Shown here in pieces: positions 40,393-51,790 of a stretch of DNA of 64,000 nucleotides. The position numbers were made by a program, and so were the translations under genes. Under the pieces are notes generated by a model. It did no database searches, had not been told where the DNA came from, and saw only the letters and a program-made list of their open reading frames with translations. Source of the DNA: Mermis nigrescens (Eukaryota; Nematoda; Enoplea; Mermithida; Mermithidae); NCBI GenBank assembly GCA_036768485.1, contig JAVLUZ010000719.1, positions 62,001 to 126,000 on the forward strand, written 5' to 3'. Each line of letters starts with the position of its first letter. Positions within the stretch are counted from its first letter, which is position 1.

Positions 40393-43251
40393 GTCAGCCA
40401 ATATCTGATTCTTGTAGCTTCATTAGGCAGATTGAGCTTGTTCGAAAAATTATTCCTTGATTGTTTTAACTCTATTGCTAAGGTAGCATAATCCGCAAGA
40501 GCAATTTATTAAGAAGCATCAGGTTTTTTACTATAGCCTGTTCCATTCCTAATGGCCCATTTTCTTTTTACGGCCTATTAATGTAGCCGAATCAGTGTTT
40601 TTTGTACAGGGTCCGTTTGTACATGTCACACATTCCCATAGGGGGTGAGGGGGTATTACCCCCACCTCAGGGTCCGAGACTTGAATCACTGTCAGACGAT
40701 TTTGAGCTATCAAACCTTTTCTGCAATGATTTTGGGGTACAAAAGCAGCGCAGATGTTAAAAATTTTTCGGCGCTTCGCGCCGACTAGTACATTTATGTT
40801 TTATTTACCCATAAAATACCTAGAATGGAGTTAAAATGATTTGAAAAGTCAAAATTTTCGATGAATTTTTATATTTTTTACTTACTAGAGTGACTAAAGT
40901 AGTCAAAATGGGACTAAAAGTAGTTACAAATGCAGTTTTTTACATTAAAATATGCTATATAGGATGTTTTAAGCGTTTTGCATATTTGACCTGCAAAAAA
41001 GGCTAGAAATCTAGATTTTGTGGTCTCAAATTTTGGGATTTCACCCCCTCTGAACTTTCGACCTTGGTGAACTATGGTACATGTACAAAGATGGTCCCCA
41101 AAAGTCTGTTCATTTTGTAAACACAAATGTTGGGTACCTTTGGTAGTGTATTTTAGCTAATTTCTGTGCTTTTGAGGGCAGACATCACTAAGAATTGTCT
41201 TAAAACGGCGCGAAGCGCTAAAAAATTTGACATTTTTCCTTTTGAAATGCAATTTCTGCCATTATAAAGACATATAGAACACAATTACTCATTTCGGCGC
41301 GAAATGTCAAAAATTTTTGCGAATTTGAAACCTTTTTTGCAGTTTTTGTCTTCCCAGAAATCTTTATACATGTACAAAGACGGTCCTGAAAAGTGTTTGT
41401 ACATCGGGGAAAATCTTTGCCGGATACAAAAAAACCGTGAGCAGAATACTACTGCGGTTTTAGTTGTTGCAACTATTTGTTAGATGCGCCGCATTAAAGA
41501 TCAATAAGAAGAGTTTAAAGCAGCTAGCCATTTGTGCTGTGAAAAACTAATACAGTAATAAGACTTTAGCGAAAATGGGTCGTTTGGAATGGAACAGACT
41601 ATAATTAATGATTGAACAAGTATTTTTTATTTGATTTAACTTGCAGATACATACATATGTTATTCACTGTATCTTTTGTGCTTTTACCGGTCATAACATC
41701 CAGTGGTTTGCCTTAAATAACAAAGTACTTCTTACTTAATACCAAAAAGGTTTTCAACACTCATTTTTTTCAGCCCTCCTAGAATTTTATATTTTCCTAA
41801 ACAAACGTAAATCGTAGAAAAGGTGTTGTTTTAAACATTGTAGCGATCTTTTGACAAGCTAACAGTGTCAAATTTTTGGCGCTTCTTGCCCTATGCTCAT
41901 TGTTTGGCTAAATTATGTGCGATTTACTAACTTTTTTGATATTTTTTGAGAATATTTTTTTGTTATAGAAAGTGCGTCGTCAGAAACAACTGAAAATGAT
42001 GCGTTTGACACGTAGCATATCGCGTATCCGTCGTTTTCAAAACAAAAAGGCACTTTGGAAAAAATTTATGGTTTCAGCCTCCTCTCAGATTCCAAGCAGA
42101 CTTGTATGCGTGATTACAAGACATGCGTGGCACGGGAATTCTCGGGATGAAATTTTATAGTGCCTTTTTTGGACCAACAAGTAGTGGATATGCGTCAGAA
42201 AACATCGTTTTTAGGCGTTTCTGACGATGCTCTATATTTTTAGAGCATAAAAAACGTAAGTTTCGAAAGAAATTTAAAAAAAGTCGAGCAAAGTGAACAA
42301 AATATAATGAAAACATGAGTATACAGCGCGAAGTGCCGAAAATTTGACACTTTTGAGAGATGGCTAGAAACGCGTAAAAAGCACCTTTTCGACGAATTTT
42401 CAGGAAATTTTGGAAACTTTTGAAAAATCGTGAATTTCGAAGGAAAATGAAAAAATCTCCGGGGGGGGGTGCAAACCCATATCCTAAAGATCATGTATGA
42501 TGGTTACCACTCATGGGCGTGGAGGGTGGGAGGGGGTATGACCATACGTGAACAGCAAGAAAATTCTGAGGGGGGGGTGCAAGATTTTTCAAAGGTCGAA
42601 AAATGGCCTTAAAAATAGTGGTATGGCGAAAGAACTCCAGTTTTTTCGACGTTTCTCATCGAGCACTATCCATTGGCTTAAAAAATTGCGTAAAAAACGA
42701 AAAAATTTGCAAAAATTGAATTCTGGGGGTATTTTGATTTCTGGCGGGGGTGGGGGTTATTTTAATTTCTCGTGGGAGGGGGTGCATACCTCAAACCCGT
42801 CACGCCCAGGTGCGGGTATGACCCCTAATTAAGGTTTTGAAGACCAGGTACTATTAGGCGATTTTGAGAGAATGCAAGGTGCTGCAAGACAATTTTTGAG
42901 CTTACTACTAAAAACAAGTCCGAACATTCTACCTGAAAACGGAAGGAATATCAAAATATTCCGGCGCTTCGTGTCGTATTGATAAACTTTTGTATTTTTC
43001 ATCGCTAGTAACCCATGAATTGGCTAAACTTCACTAATAAGGGCCAATAAACCCAGCTTACCGCACGTAACTTGCTACTATACTCATTATAGTACCCTAA
43101 ATTCTACATGTGCAGAATAGTCCCTGTACAAAGAACATTGACCACAATTTACTATATATGACCATTTTGGATTTCACCCTCCCCTCCTCCTCACTGGCCA
43201 CATCTACCTTGCCCATGTATGATGGTTACAATATCGAAGGTTTATTGGCAG
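40393..43251. other. Intron filled with F, A, B and D repeats
   Basis: F element with nested A at 40593-41439 (listed separately). 41448-41770 is unassigned. Degenerate B copy about 41770-42115; reverse B copy about 42118-42495; D copy about 42505-42812; A-like copy about 42830-43219, with 'ccggcgcttcgtgtcg' and a 'ccttgcccatgtatgatgg' end about 33 bp before the next exon. Confidence 0.55.
40593..41439 (+). mobile_element. Family F hAT-like MITE with nested family A element
   Basis: F is bounded by near-perfect 8-bp duplications (AGCCGAAT 40585-40592, AGCAGAAT 41440-41447). The ends are CAGTGTTTTTTGTAC and ATACAAAAAAACCGTG. The nested A-type element (40627-41076, 450 bp) has a perfect duplication, GTACATGT (40619-40626 and 41077-41084). 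It contains 'ctgtcagacgattttgagct' and 'ttcggcgcttcgcgccgac'. The rest of F carries 'aacggcgcgaagcgct' and 'catttcggcgcgaaatg'. No ORF. Confidence 0.85.
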
Positions 43252-43657
43252 GCGGCCAAATGCTCATCGGCGATCAGCGCCTCGTCGGAAACGGCCACTG
43301 CCGCCGTAATAGCAAAGAATAGCGAATTGACGACGCCGTCAAAGTCTCCAACGGGCTGTTCACTGCCGCCCATTTCCTTCCTAAGCAGCTGCAACGTCGG
43401 ACTGGTGTTGAACGACGATCGAAATGCGCCGACGCCTTTTTACGCCGTCGACGATTCGTCGCCGGCGCCTTCCACGTTCGGCATAAGCAACCAATCGCAG
43501 GCGACCTACGCTTGCCTAGCTCCGCCCCCTTATTCGGCCGCGGGCCAATCGTCGTCGCGCAACATTTTCGAAGGCGTGCTTTGCTCGGCATCGCAAAACG
43601 ACTTCTTGACCATCAATCAAGCTGATATTCCAGATTCTTCGCCTCGCCCATTTAACA
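43252..43657 (+). CDS. Mrtf: Mrtf exon, Ser/Pro-rich region
   Basis: The acceptor is 'tttattggcag' (phase 0, matching the SAP exon), and the likely donor is AACA|GTAATT. It begins A-A-K-C-S-S-A-I-S-A-S-S and includes APTPFYAVDDSSPAPSTFGI, ACLAPPPYSAAGQSSSR and a closing SSPRPFN. It is G+C-rich compared with its surroundings. No domain is recognised; MRTFs have a Ser/Pro/Thr-rich region between SAP and leucine zipper. With this donor the exon ends at phase 1, which does not fit the next exon as I place it. Either a micro-exon is missing or one boundary is off. Confidence 0.8.
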
Positions 43658-44250
43658 GTAATTAGGATACATGATCTTGGGGGAGGTTCACCCCCAGAAA
43701 AGTTTTAACCCGTTCCACAAATTTTTCTCCCCTCATCCCAGAATTCGGGATTTTTCTAAAGTTTTTAAAACTTTCCGAAAAAATTCGTTGGAAAAGTCTT
43801 CATTTAAGTCTGTTCAGCCATCTATTTTGCTAAAAAGCGTCAAATTTTCACTCATTTTTTGACTAGATTTTATTCAATTTGTTTAAATTTTTCATATAGT
43901 TTTCAATTTTTTCGATGTTTTTTTGCTCTAGAAAGATAGGACATCGTCAGAATGGCTGAGGTACGGTGCTTTTAACGCGTATCCGCCATTTCTGAACTAA
44001 CTTCTTGACTAACTATTGAACTACTGAACCCGACACTGAACTACTGAATTGGTGCAAGCGGCTCCAGACATGCTCATCATGGCAAGAAAAAATTTCTGGG
44101 TGGGCGAAAATTTTTAAAGGTGGGGGAATGAACCATCTCACCCCCAAGATCATGTATGCCCTTCCCCCTGACTTACACACCGTAATTTATTTCGATTTTC
44201 TGCACTTGCCACTGGCTTTAACCCGATGCGCATTTAACAACTCGTCTCAG
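43658..44250. mobile_element. Intron made of a family B copy plus a B fragment
   Basis: Nine bases into the intron a forward B element starts ('gatacatgatcttgggggagg', about 43667) and runs to about 43995 ('aacgcgtatccgcca'), without its right end. After simple 'gaactactgaa' repeats comes a short reverse B end (about 44045-44158, 'ccccaagatcatgtatgcc'). The last 90 bp ('cttccccctgacttac' to 'aactcgtctcag') hold the branch/acceptor region. Confidence 0.6.
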
Positions 44251-44762
44251 TCCGTCCAGCCGCGCTTGCCTTGTTCGATGGCTTTGAATTGCAACGATTC
44301 GTCGCAGCAAATACTCCGCACCGCGCCCAGTCGCGTCATTCTCACTCCGCCCACTTTTTCTTTGCCGCCCCTTCTTCTGACCAATGGGAATAATCCGTCG
44401 CGAACCTCGACCAATAGCGAATCGACCGCTTCGATGGACCATTCCGGCTTGACTCCATCGTCTTACAGTTCGCCCGATTTGGACCTTTCGACGTTGAATT
44501 TCAACGCGTCGCCCGGAAGCTCGGCCGCCGCGATGGGCGTGGCTTCGACGACTATCAGTGAAGCTGGCTCTTCTTTGATTGGCTCGTTTTCGTCCGGCGA
44601 CGCCCAACAACCGAACGTCGTTTTGTACGTGCAGGGAGGCGGGGCTAACAACGTACATGCTGTGCATAATAATAATTCTAGTAATATTGAGACGATGCAT
44701 TCCGTTTTAGCCTCCGTATCCAATAATCCGGTGACCGGGTCTCGTTTCCATCTGGACAATGC
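44251..44762 (+). CDS. Mrtf: Mrtf exon, Ser/Thr-rich region before the zipper
   Basis: The acceptor is 'ctcgtctcag' and the donor is AATGC|GTAAGC. It is read in the frame S-V-Q-P-R-L-P-C, with SRVILTPPTFSLPPLL, MDHSGLTPSSYSSPDLDLST and a closing SNNPVTGSRFHLDN. SP and TP pairs are frequent, as expected for a region of MRTF targeted by proline-directed kinases (family knowledge). It ends with two bases of a codon completed by the T at 46260 (Ala). If the intron is kept, translation stops at once (GCG TAA). The frame is also open upstream of the acceptor to 44128. The antisense frames here are shadows of this exon. Confidence 0.8.
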
Positions 44763-46259
44763 GTAAGCGAATACGGGCGTGTGAAACATGTGCAAGCTCG
44801 GAATTCCGGTTAGGGATCCCCAGTAATTTTTAGGGGGTCCTCCAATGTTTGGCCTAAAATGACCAAAAGGCGATTAAAAACGGCCTAAAAATTAAATTTT
44901 TCTCTAAAATGCGGGTCAAAAATTTTCTGACTTCAAGGGTGATTGTGGGGACGGCCAACTGCCAGTGGAGGAATCCACACCCCTGTTACATGTATGGCGT
45001 GTAAAATTCGTAGTGCGTCTGTCCAGAGATGCACAGCATTTGAATTCTGTGGGGCGGGGTGAAACCAAAATTTTTCCTAAAGTGCATTTTAGTGCTCAAA
45101 AACGGTGGATACGCATCAAAATAGAATTTTTTGGCTTCTCTGACGATATTCTATCCGTAGTAAAAAATTTTTGAAAAATTCGAATAAATTCAACAAATAC
45201 AGTCAAAAAATGTGTATAAGCCGAACATTTGACACTTCTGAACAAACAGCTAGCTGAAAACGTATAAATTAACACCTTTTCTATGATTTATTTTTGGAAA
45301 ATCGCGGACTCTGAGGAGTGAAAAAATATCTGGAGCTGGAATTCTTTTTGAGTAAGTGTAATGAAAGTCTTTTAAACTCCTTCAAGATCGTGTATGCTTT
45401 TGTCTTCGGTCAACGTAGTTAGTAATGCTATTTTCGAAGAATTGCATTATTTAACATCACTTGATTAGTTTCCTTAATGCTTGGATTTATGACGTTTAGA
45501 AATAAGCAGATTGCTTTTCGCGTTCAAACTGATATTTGTTTCATTTTTTGTAAACGTACTATGTTATCAATAGAAATAGCAATTACGTTAAAAACAGGTG
45601 AGGAAGTTAGTATTAGGTTCGCTTAATGGGTCAGTGATTTGTATTGAGCGTCTATTGTTATTATTTAATTACTTGGATTTCCTGGATCAATTTTTAATTA
45701 TGTGTTTCGTTGAAGCAATAGCTACATATCTACTACTTGTACGGGCAAATCGGTGACATTTTTATAATTCTTAACGAAATGACATCGGCAGAAAAGCTGA
45801 AATACTATTTGTGGTGCGCATCTTGTGTTTTTAAGTTCAAAAAGTCATTAGAAGAATGTTTTGCCTCTAGAAAACCTGGTAGAAAATTTATAAGGACGAA
45901 ATCTCTCATTGAAAAATTAGAAAAATCCGCAGAAGTCCGTCTAGCAATGTGTACTGCAATGTGCGGACAAGACAGTCGATAGAAAAGGGGTTAGGAAAAC
46001 GAAACGATTATATTGTATTATTGGAAAGAGGCATCAACCAGTATTGCATAGAGGCATGTTAATACTAGGATTAGATGGAAATAAAATAAAAAGGTTAAGC
46101 AGCTTTTACAAGCTGTAACATTTCAATTCGAAAGATTTGACTTTGAAATGTATGCGGCTGTTGAATGAAAAGTTTCCAGTCCACGACAGCGCGAATGTTG
46201 CTTTATTGACAATGTACTGTTTTTATATACGTCTGTTCGTCATTTATTCGTGTTTTTAG
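44763..46259. other. Intron with a reverse B copy and one unexplained ORF
   Basis: Reverse B copy about 45020-45395 ('gatgcacagcatttgaattctg' to 'caagatcgtgtatgc'). 45400-45735 and 45990-46259 show nothing. An 81-codon open frame at 45737-45982 is listed separately. Confidence 0.5.
45779..45982 (+). other. Small unexplained ORF in an Mrtf intron
   Basis: From the first ATG (45779) the frame gives 67 residues; it stays open upstream to at least 45737. It is Lys/Glu/Cys-rich (CASCVFKFKKSLEECFASRK, SLIEKLEKSAEVRLAMC). It is not a known repeat in this window and its composition is more protein-like than that of most intronic frames. No domain is recognised, no promoter or splice support is seen, and it is not needed to join the Mrtf exons in phase. 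It could be a decayed transposon fragment, a nested gene or chance. Confidence 0.15.
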
Positions 46260-46422
46260 TTGTGATGCAAATGGACAGCCGAAATCGCGCACTTTTTCAC
46301 TACATGAAGATATTCTCGAAAATCAGCAAAACAAAATCGAAGAATTACAAAGGCAGCTACAGAGGTCTCAAGAAGTTTTGAAACAACAGCAGGAATTAAT
46401 TTTGGCTGCCAAAAAAGTTCAG
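46260..46422 (+). CDS. Mrtf: Mrtf exon encoding the leucine-zipper coiled coil
   Basis: The acceptor is 'cgtgtttttag' and the donor is CAG|GTAAAC. One base enters (Ala with the previous exon) and it ends at phase 0. After C-D-A-N-G-Q-P-K-S-R-T-F-S comes a heptad helix: LHEDILENQQNKIEELQRQL, then QRSQEVLKQQQELILAAKKV. Hydrophobics fall every 3-4 residues. In MRTFs the matching segment (K-Q-I-E-E-L ... Q-Q-L-V-E) forms the leucine zipper used for homo- and hetero-dimers. Position after SAP and Ser/Pro region, and before the activation region, is as expected. Confidence 0.92.
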
Positions 46423-49400
46423 GTAAACACACAGTTTCACCTTCCTTATTCTGTGGCGTCTGGTTGTTTCTTTGACTGAAACGTTTGTTCTAGAAAAGAA
46501 GCACTCAAATAACTCAGCTTTTTTCTATTAAATGCTTAGTCCTTTTTTAGTTCATCTTTCTGGTTAATCGGTGTAGTAGATTTGTATCCATTTTGCTCTG
46601 TAATGAATACGATGTAGTAACCTTAATAATCGACCCTGCTTAGCGTGTTGCGTTTGTGAAATATTTCTACACACACATTTTTCGCACTCGTATGTGGAAT
46701 AAAAGAAAAATAGTGTGCAAGTTCGAGAATTTGTTAATTATTTGATAATTGATACTTCAAATATCAAATATTTCTCGAACATTCAGTTTAAAAATTTTTC
46801 TAATTAAAAATTCTAAATTCAGAGATTTTCGAAAATCCGAAAATTAAACTCTAAGCTATTTAGCATCCTTAAACGATGCAGAAATCAAGAATCTGACGTT
46901 AATCAGAACACTTATGTGATACTTTTCGGTTCACTTTGGCAGAGTCAATAAGCTTAGTTTCGCTAATTGAATCCAACCAACGAGAGAGATAGGAGAACGT
47001 TCGCAATGTTCCACGGAATGTAACTTGTTATATTTCTTAGCAAATAGAGAAAAAATAGAGAAATAAAATAGAAATAGACAAGTTCTTTCGTTATACATGA
47101 AAAGTGAATCAAGTCACCTAAATGTTGTAACTCATCAATATTCTTCTAGTCACATGTACCCATAGCGAGGTGAGGGGGTAATATCCCTACCTCAGGGTTC
47201 AAGACTCGAATCACTGTCAGACGATTTTAAGCTATCAAGCATTTTCTGCATGATTCTTGGGAACAAAAGTAGCAAAGATGTTAAAATTTTTTAGACGCTT
47301 CGCAAGCGTCGACTAGTACATTTCTGTTTTGTTTACCCGTAAAATGCCTAGAATGATGTTAAAATGATCTGAAAAGTCAAAATTTTCGGTGAATTCTAAT
47401 ACTTTTTACTTGCAAAAGTGACGAAAAGAGTCAGAATTGGATAGAAAACTCTAAAAAATGTAGTTTCCCACAGTCAAACAATTTATATAGGACATTTTAA
47501 CCATTATCCATAATTGACCTATAAAAAAGGCTAGAGCTCTAGGTTTAGTGATCCCAAATTTTAGTATTTCACCCCTGAACTCTTGACCTTGGAAAACTAT
47601 GCTGCTTGCGAGTCATACAAAAGTGGGCTAATTCCTTGTGAAAAATTTATCTTTGGGACAATTAAATTTTAGTATACTCCGTCGATACACATCGCGGTAA
47701 GTAATGATGATGGAATGCAGACATTTTGTCGCAGTAAGATTTTATCATTAGATGTATTGGTTTTCATTTGCTGAGAATGCGGCAGATGAAAGGCCCAGGA
47801 TCTGGGTAGGACAAGAAGATGACTCAGGTAGAGAGAAAACACATGTTTGAACATGTGAGCAGGATTTTCACTAGAGCTGCACCGGAGTCGCCTTTCTCTT
47901 CGGGGCCGGGGCCTGGCCGAGGCCTGGAAACACCGCATAATGTGCTCATATGACGTTCCTTTCTGGCATTTCTTATGCAAGATAAATGCCCAGCTCTTAT
48001 TCGTGACATATGTCGTAATATTAGTGATGAAAAATAATAAAATAGTAAAATATATCATAATACGAGTAATAATAATATAATAAATAAAACTAATTATAAT
48101 TACTGGGATATCACCTTCACACAAATTAAGATCATATTCACTTGAAGACTATCTGTCTCATGGTGAATGAATGTAAGTTGTTTATGATTTCATTGTAAAT
48201 TACCTCTTTTAGTTTTTTAGCTCTCTAACTAAGCAAGTGATTGCTGAAATTTAACTGACGAAATTAAGATTTTCATGTGACTTTGTATGAAAACAATTCA
48301 ATTTTTAACTACGATATTATGGAGCGAGAATTAAAGTGAATTGCTTCCGCATTTACTAGAGCTGCAGCAAGCAGACGCATGCTTAGGGGTTGGAGGAAAG
48401 GGGGAATTTCCTGGGGTAAATAGGGTGATTTTAAGGTCAGAAACGGAGAAGAGTCGAAGCTTTTTCGTGAAAATTATTGAAATCGACCAGTATGTGAGAA
48501 CTAATGTAGTCACTATACTTTTTAAACATTTCTAGCCATTTTTAAAATCATTTTAGCTTGAAAATTCGATGAAACTCTGACCAGACTAACCCCAGACCGT
48601 GAATGCTAAACAAATGCAACTGTGTCTCAAAGAGTGAAATGCCTCAGTTGGGTGACATCTACAACTAAATGAAAGTGTTTTTGATGGAACTGCGTCAGTT
48701 TCAATCATTTTTGCAATCAATCAACGCAACGATTTACATCTGACAACAATATTAAAATTTTCAGGCCCCGGTACAGCTCTATTTTTACCTTGATTATTAG
48801 GAAAAATCTCTATGCAAAACAATTGTTGTCTTCATTAAAATCTTTGTATTATAAGCTATATTTACTACACATAATCACTCATTCGCTATATTTACTTTAA
48901 ATTATCGCTCTTTTAATATGCGTCCTTAATTGTGTTAGAACCTACTTATACGACTGTGAAAATTGCTACATTTCTGTATTTTTTCCACGTCCTTTCTTTA
49001 TAGGGATCGGTGTAAAGCATATATGCTCATAGGTGGGTGATGGGTGGCATAATTCCCCGCTGAAGGGTCAGCTAGACAGGTAGTGTCCGACGATTTTGAG
49101 CTGACGGGGCGTTTTTGCATCATTTTTGAGGTCAAACGCAGTAAAAGATATCAAAACTTTTCCGCGCCGGATTAGTACTCGTATGTACTTTTTACTCAAA
49201 AACGCCAAAAATCGATCAATTTCTGTATCTTTTAGTGTTAAAAGTCATATAATACACTCAAAATGGACTAAAAATACTTTAAAAATGCAATATTACTATG
49301 AAAATACCTTTTATAGGCTATGTTAACCATTTTGGTCGTTTAAACAGCAAAAAGATCGTCAATGTTAAATTTACTGTTTTGGATTTTTGAGATATCCACC

Positions 49401-49723
49401 CCCTCTTTCTGCCGACCCTGACCTTGTGCGCCTATGGTGTAAAGTGCATTTTGAGTCGTTCAATGATTGCCAATGCACATACGACAGCGTAAATTAAGTG
49501 AAATTCGCGATCTGTGATAATCGGATCCCCGTTAATTCTTTGCTTTGCATGAATTAGAAATAAATTTAGAATAAGGCTCCGCAAATTTTATTTCGTTTAA
49601 ATTAGTTTTTCCTTTATCACTCTGATTTCGAACCGTCGTTACCTGATATCAGACCGCACCTTCCTTATTGCGCAGCAAAATTTCCTAAATATACTATTGC
49701 AATGGTTTATGTTTCGCTTTTAG
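46423..49723. other. Intron with two family A copies and a G/C-rich repeat
   Basis: Degenerate A copy about 47155-47602 ('cccatagcgaggtgagggg' to 'ccttggaaaactatg'). G/C-rich repeat about 47830-47950, an inverted relative of 8.0-8.16 kb. Intact A copy at 49018-49436 (listed separately). 46423-47150, 47950-49000 and 49445-49720 show nothing recognisable. Confidence 0.5.
49018..49436 (+). mobile_element. Family A MITE, 419 bp
   Basis: Perfect flanking duplication GTGTAAAG (49010-49017 and 49437-49444; the match extends to 9 bp with one more G). It begins 'catatatgctcataggtggg' and ends 'ccttgtgcgcctatg'. Internal phrases: 'gtagtgtccgacgattttgagctgacg' in outline, 'aatacactcaaaatggac', 'gccgaccctgaccttgtg'. 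Confidence 0.8.
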
Positions 49724-49906
49724 GCCGAATTGCTCAATGATAATCAACAACAAGTTTTGCATAATCAACAAAGCAAACAAAAAAATGGTCTAAGGCTTAA
49801 CAACGCATCGACAGATAATTTTGCGAACAAACTGGACACGAAGCAAATGCAAAAGATACACATCCAGACTTTTTTGCAGCAGAAACTCCAACAACAACAG
49901 CTGCAG
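49724..49906 (+). CDS. Mrtf: Mrtf exon, Gln/Asn-rich segment
   Basis: The acceptor is 'tttcgcttttag' and the donor is CTGCAG|GTATGA. Exactly 61 codons, phase 0 at both ends, so it could be skipped without a frame change. It reads A-E-L-L-N-D-N-Q-Q-Q-V-L-H-N-Q-Q, then a polar middle (NASTDNFANKLDTKQMQKIH), then FLQQKLQQQQLQ. It continues the coiled-coil/Gln-rich block. No further domain is seen. Confidence 0.85.
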
Positions 49907-51224
49907 GTATGACAAATTGTATTGTTTTGAAGTACATGTAAACGCAAGCGAAATACTTCAAAACTAATCTTAAAAACTTCTTTTTAATTTTCCATGTTTG
50001 TCATTTAAAACATTCTACTCTGCGGCTTTGCAACGTTTCCACGCCGTTTTATGAGAAATTACAGCCGTCACAATCAGGCCTATATGAAGGATTCGGCCAA
50101 GGGGCCGGACCCAAAACAAATTCGTTTAATATTTCGGAAACTTCCTTGAGATAGCGCGTAAAATCCGCATTTCTTCACGTTTTTAACATGCTCTATCCGT
50201 TGAGCTCACAAAGTTAAAACTTTTCGAGAACAAATTTCTATTTTCTAAATAGACTGAAAAGTGACATTTTTTGATCGCGCTCGAGGCAAAACTATGACAA
50301 ATATTTCACATACAGCGCAAAGCGCCGAAATTAATGATTTTCTTGCAAACAGATTCAATTGTTCCGTCTTTGCGTGCATTGCATCTGAATTCTGGGGGAG
50401 GTGAAATTTTAAAGGCCTTTTTAGACTAAAAAATGGTAAACATGCGTCAAAAACATAATTTTTCGGCGTTTTTGACGATGCTCTATCTTTCTAGAGCGTA
50501 AAAACAAAAAATTTGTGATAAATATCAGAAAAATTTGAGCTAATTGAACAAAACATGATCAAAAAAATGAGTATACGGCGCGACGCTCCGAAAATCTGTC
50601 ATTTTTGAACAAACGGTTAGCTAAAAACGTTTGAAACAGCTTCATTTCTACGAATTTTTCGGAAATTTTCGAAAAATCGCGAAGGCTGGTTGCTGACTGA
50701 CATCCACTTACAAGCCCCCCTCCAATGGTATGAATGACCATGACTACCCTTCTGCATCAGTGTTTTTTTGTACAAGGTCCGTTTGTACATGTACAAAGAT
50801 GGTCCCTTAAAGTCTTTGTACATTTTGTACACACAAATTTTTGGGTACTATAATATAATACAGTAGCGATTTTAGTGTGGCAAAAACAACGAGTTGTTCG
50901 ACCTTTGTTAGTGTATTTTAGCGAATTTATGGGTTTCTGAGGGCAAAAATAATTAATAATCGTCTCAAAACGGCGCGAAGCGCCGGCGAATTTCAAACCT
51001 TTTTTGCAGTTTTTGTCTTCTCAAAAATCTTTGTACATTTACAAAGATGGTCCCCAAAATTCTTTGTATATCGGGAAAAATCTTCGCCGAATACAAAAAA
51101 ACACTGTTGTGCATTGAGGGATCTGGACCATTATAAATCTCCCTGAAGCATGTTCAATAATCTTGCTGGCTGGTTTTATTTCAATCTATGCGTATGATTA
51201 GAATTAAATCTAACATTTTGTTAG
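49907..51224. other. Intron with E, B and F repeats
   Basis: E-type copy about 50075-50385 ('ccgtcacaatcaggcctatatgaagg' in outline, 'cagcgcaaagcgccg'). Reverse B copy about 50385-50745 ('tctgaattctgggggagg', 'cggcgcgacgctccg'). F element 50758-51106 (listed separately). 49907-50070 and 51115-51224 show nothing else. Confidence 0.55.
50758..51106 (+). mobile_element. Family F hAT-like MITE, short copy, 349 bp
   Basis: The ends are near-perfect inverses: CAGTGTTTTTTTGTAC and ATACAAAAAAACACTG. The 8-bp duplication is TTCTGCAT / TTGTGCAT (one difference; 50750-50757, 51107-51114). It holds one hairpin, 'acggcgcgaagcgccgg', where the 55-kb copy has several, so it is a deletion derivative. Confidence 0.85.
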
Positions 51225-51790
51225 CAGCAACTAAGCGTTCAACGCGAATTAGTGGCTACGCAGCAGAAAGTAGAGCAGGAAATGCAGGCGCATCAGGCGG
51301 TGGGTGAGGTAATTCGCTTGTTGCGTCAAGAACCGCGAATCGCCTTGCTAATGTTAAGTTTACTCAAGAAATATCACCAGAATCAAGGGCATAATAAGAA
51401 ATCGGCAAACGATAATATGCCCCCCGTTGATTTTGCGGCGGAAAATAATGGAAAACTCGATCAACAATCCGAGGAGAAGTCTTTCACTGGTAAACGTCAA
51501 TCGACTGACCAGGATCTGGCTTCTTTGTCCATTGGTCAATGTCCCGCTGCCAATAAAAAGCCGAATATTTGGGAAGGTTCTGCGAAGCAAAAGGACGCGG
51601 ATGCGTCGTCGGCAGAAAAAGCCGTTAACGCGGACAATGCGCAACCGTCGACGGGCAAAAACGCGTCGGGACCGCCAAAAAAATTAAGGGTCAAAAAACA
51701 GAACTGTGCCACAATTTCTAACAAAGATGCGGCGAGCGATTCGTCGAAACCCAGGATCACCAAGAAATACAGCAAGCATAAAAATAACGC
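51225..51790 (+). CDS. Mrtf: Mrtf exon, helical segment then Lys/Ser-rich region
   Basis: Acceptor 'ttttgttag' at 51224, with a second AG three bases later (TTAGCAG, so one Gln more or less). The donor is AACGC|GTAAGA. It starts with a helix (VQRELVATQQKVEQEMQAHQ, then EVIRLLRQEPRIALLMLSLL, KKYHQNQGHNKK). After that it is polar and charged, with two Lys-rich clusters (PPKKLRVKKQN and RITKKYSKHKNN) that could act in nuclear import. It ends with two bases of a codon that the proposed next exon completes with T (Ala). If the intron is kept, the frame stops right away (GCG TAA). Confidence 0.85.

Noticed and set aside
43274..43591. Arg-rich antisense frame opposite the Ser/Pro exon (also 44218-44700, 51360-51644, 51536-51802, 56858-57106)
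   Set aside because: These are antisense shadows of G+C-rich coding exons.
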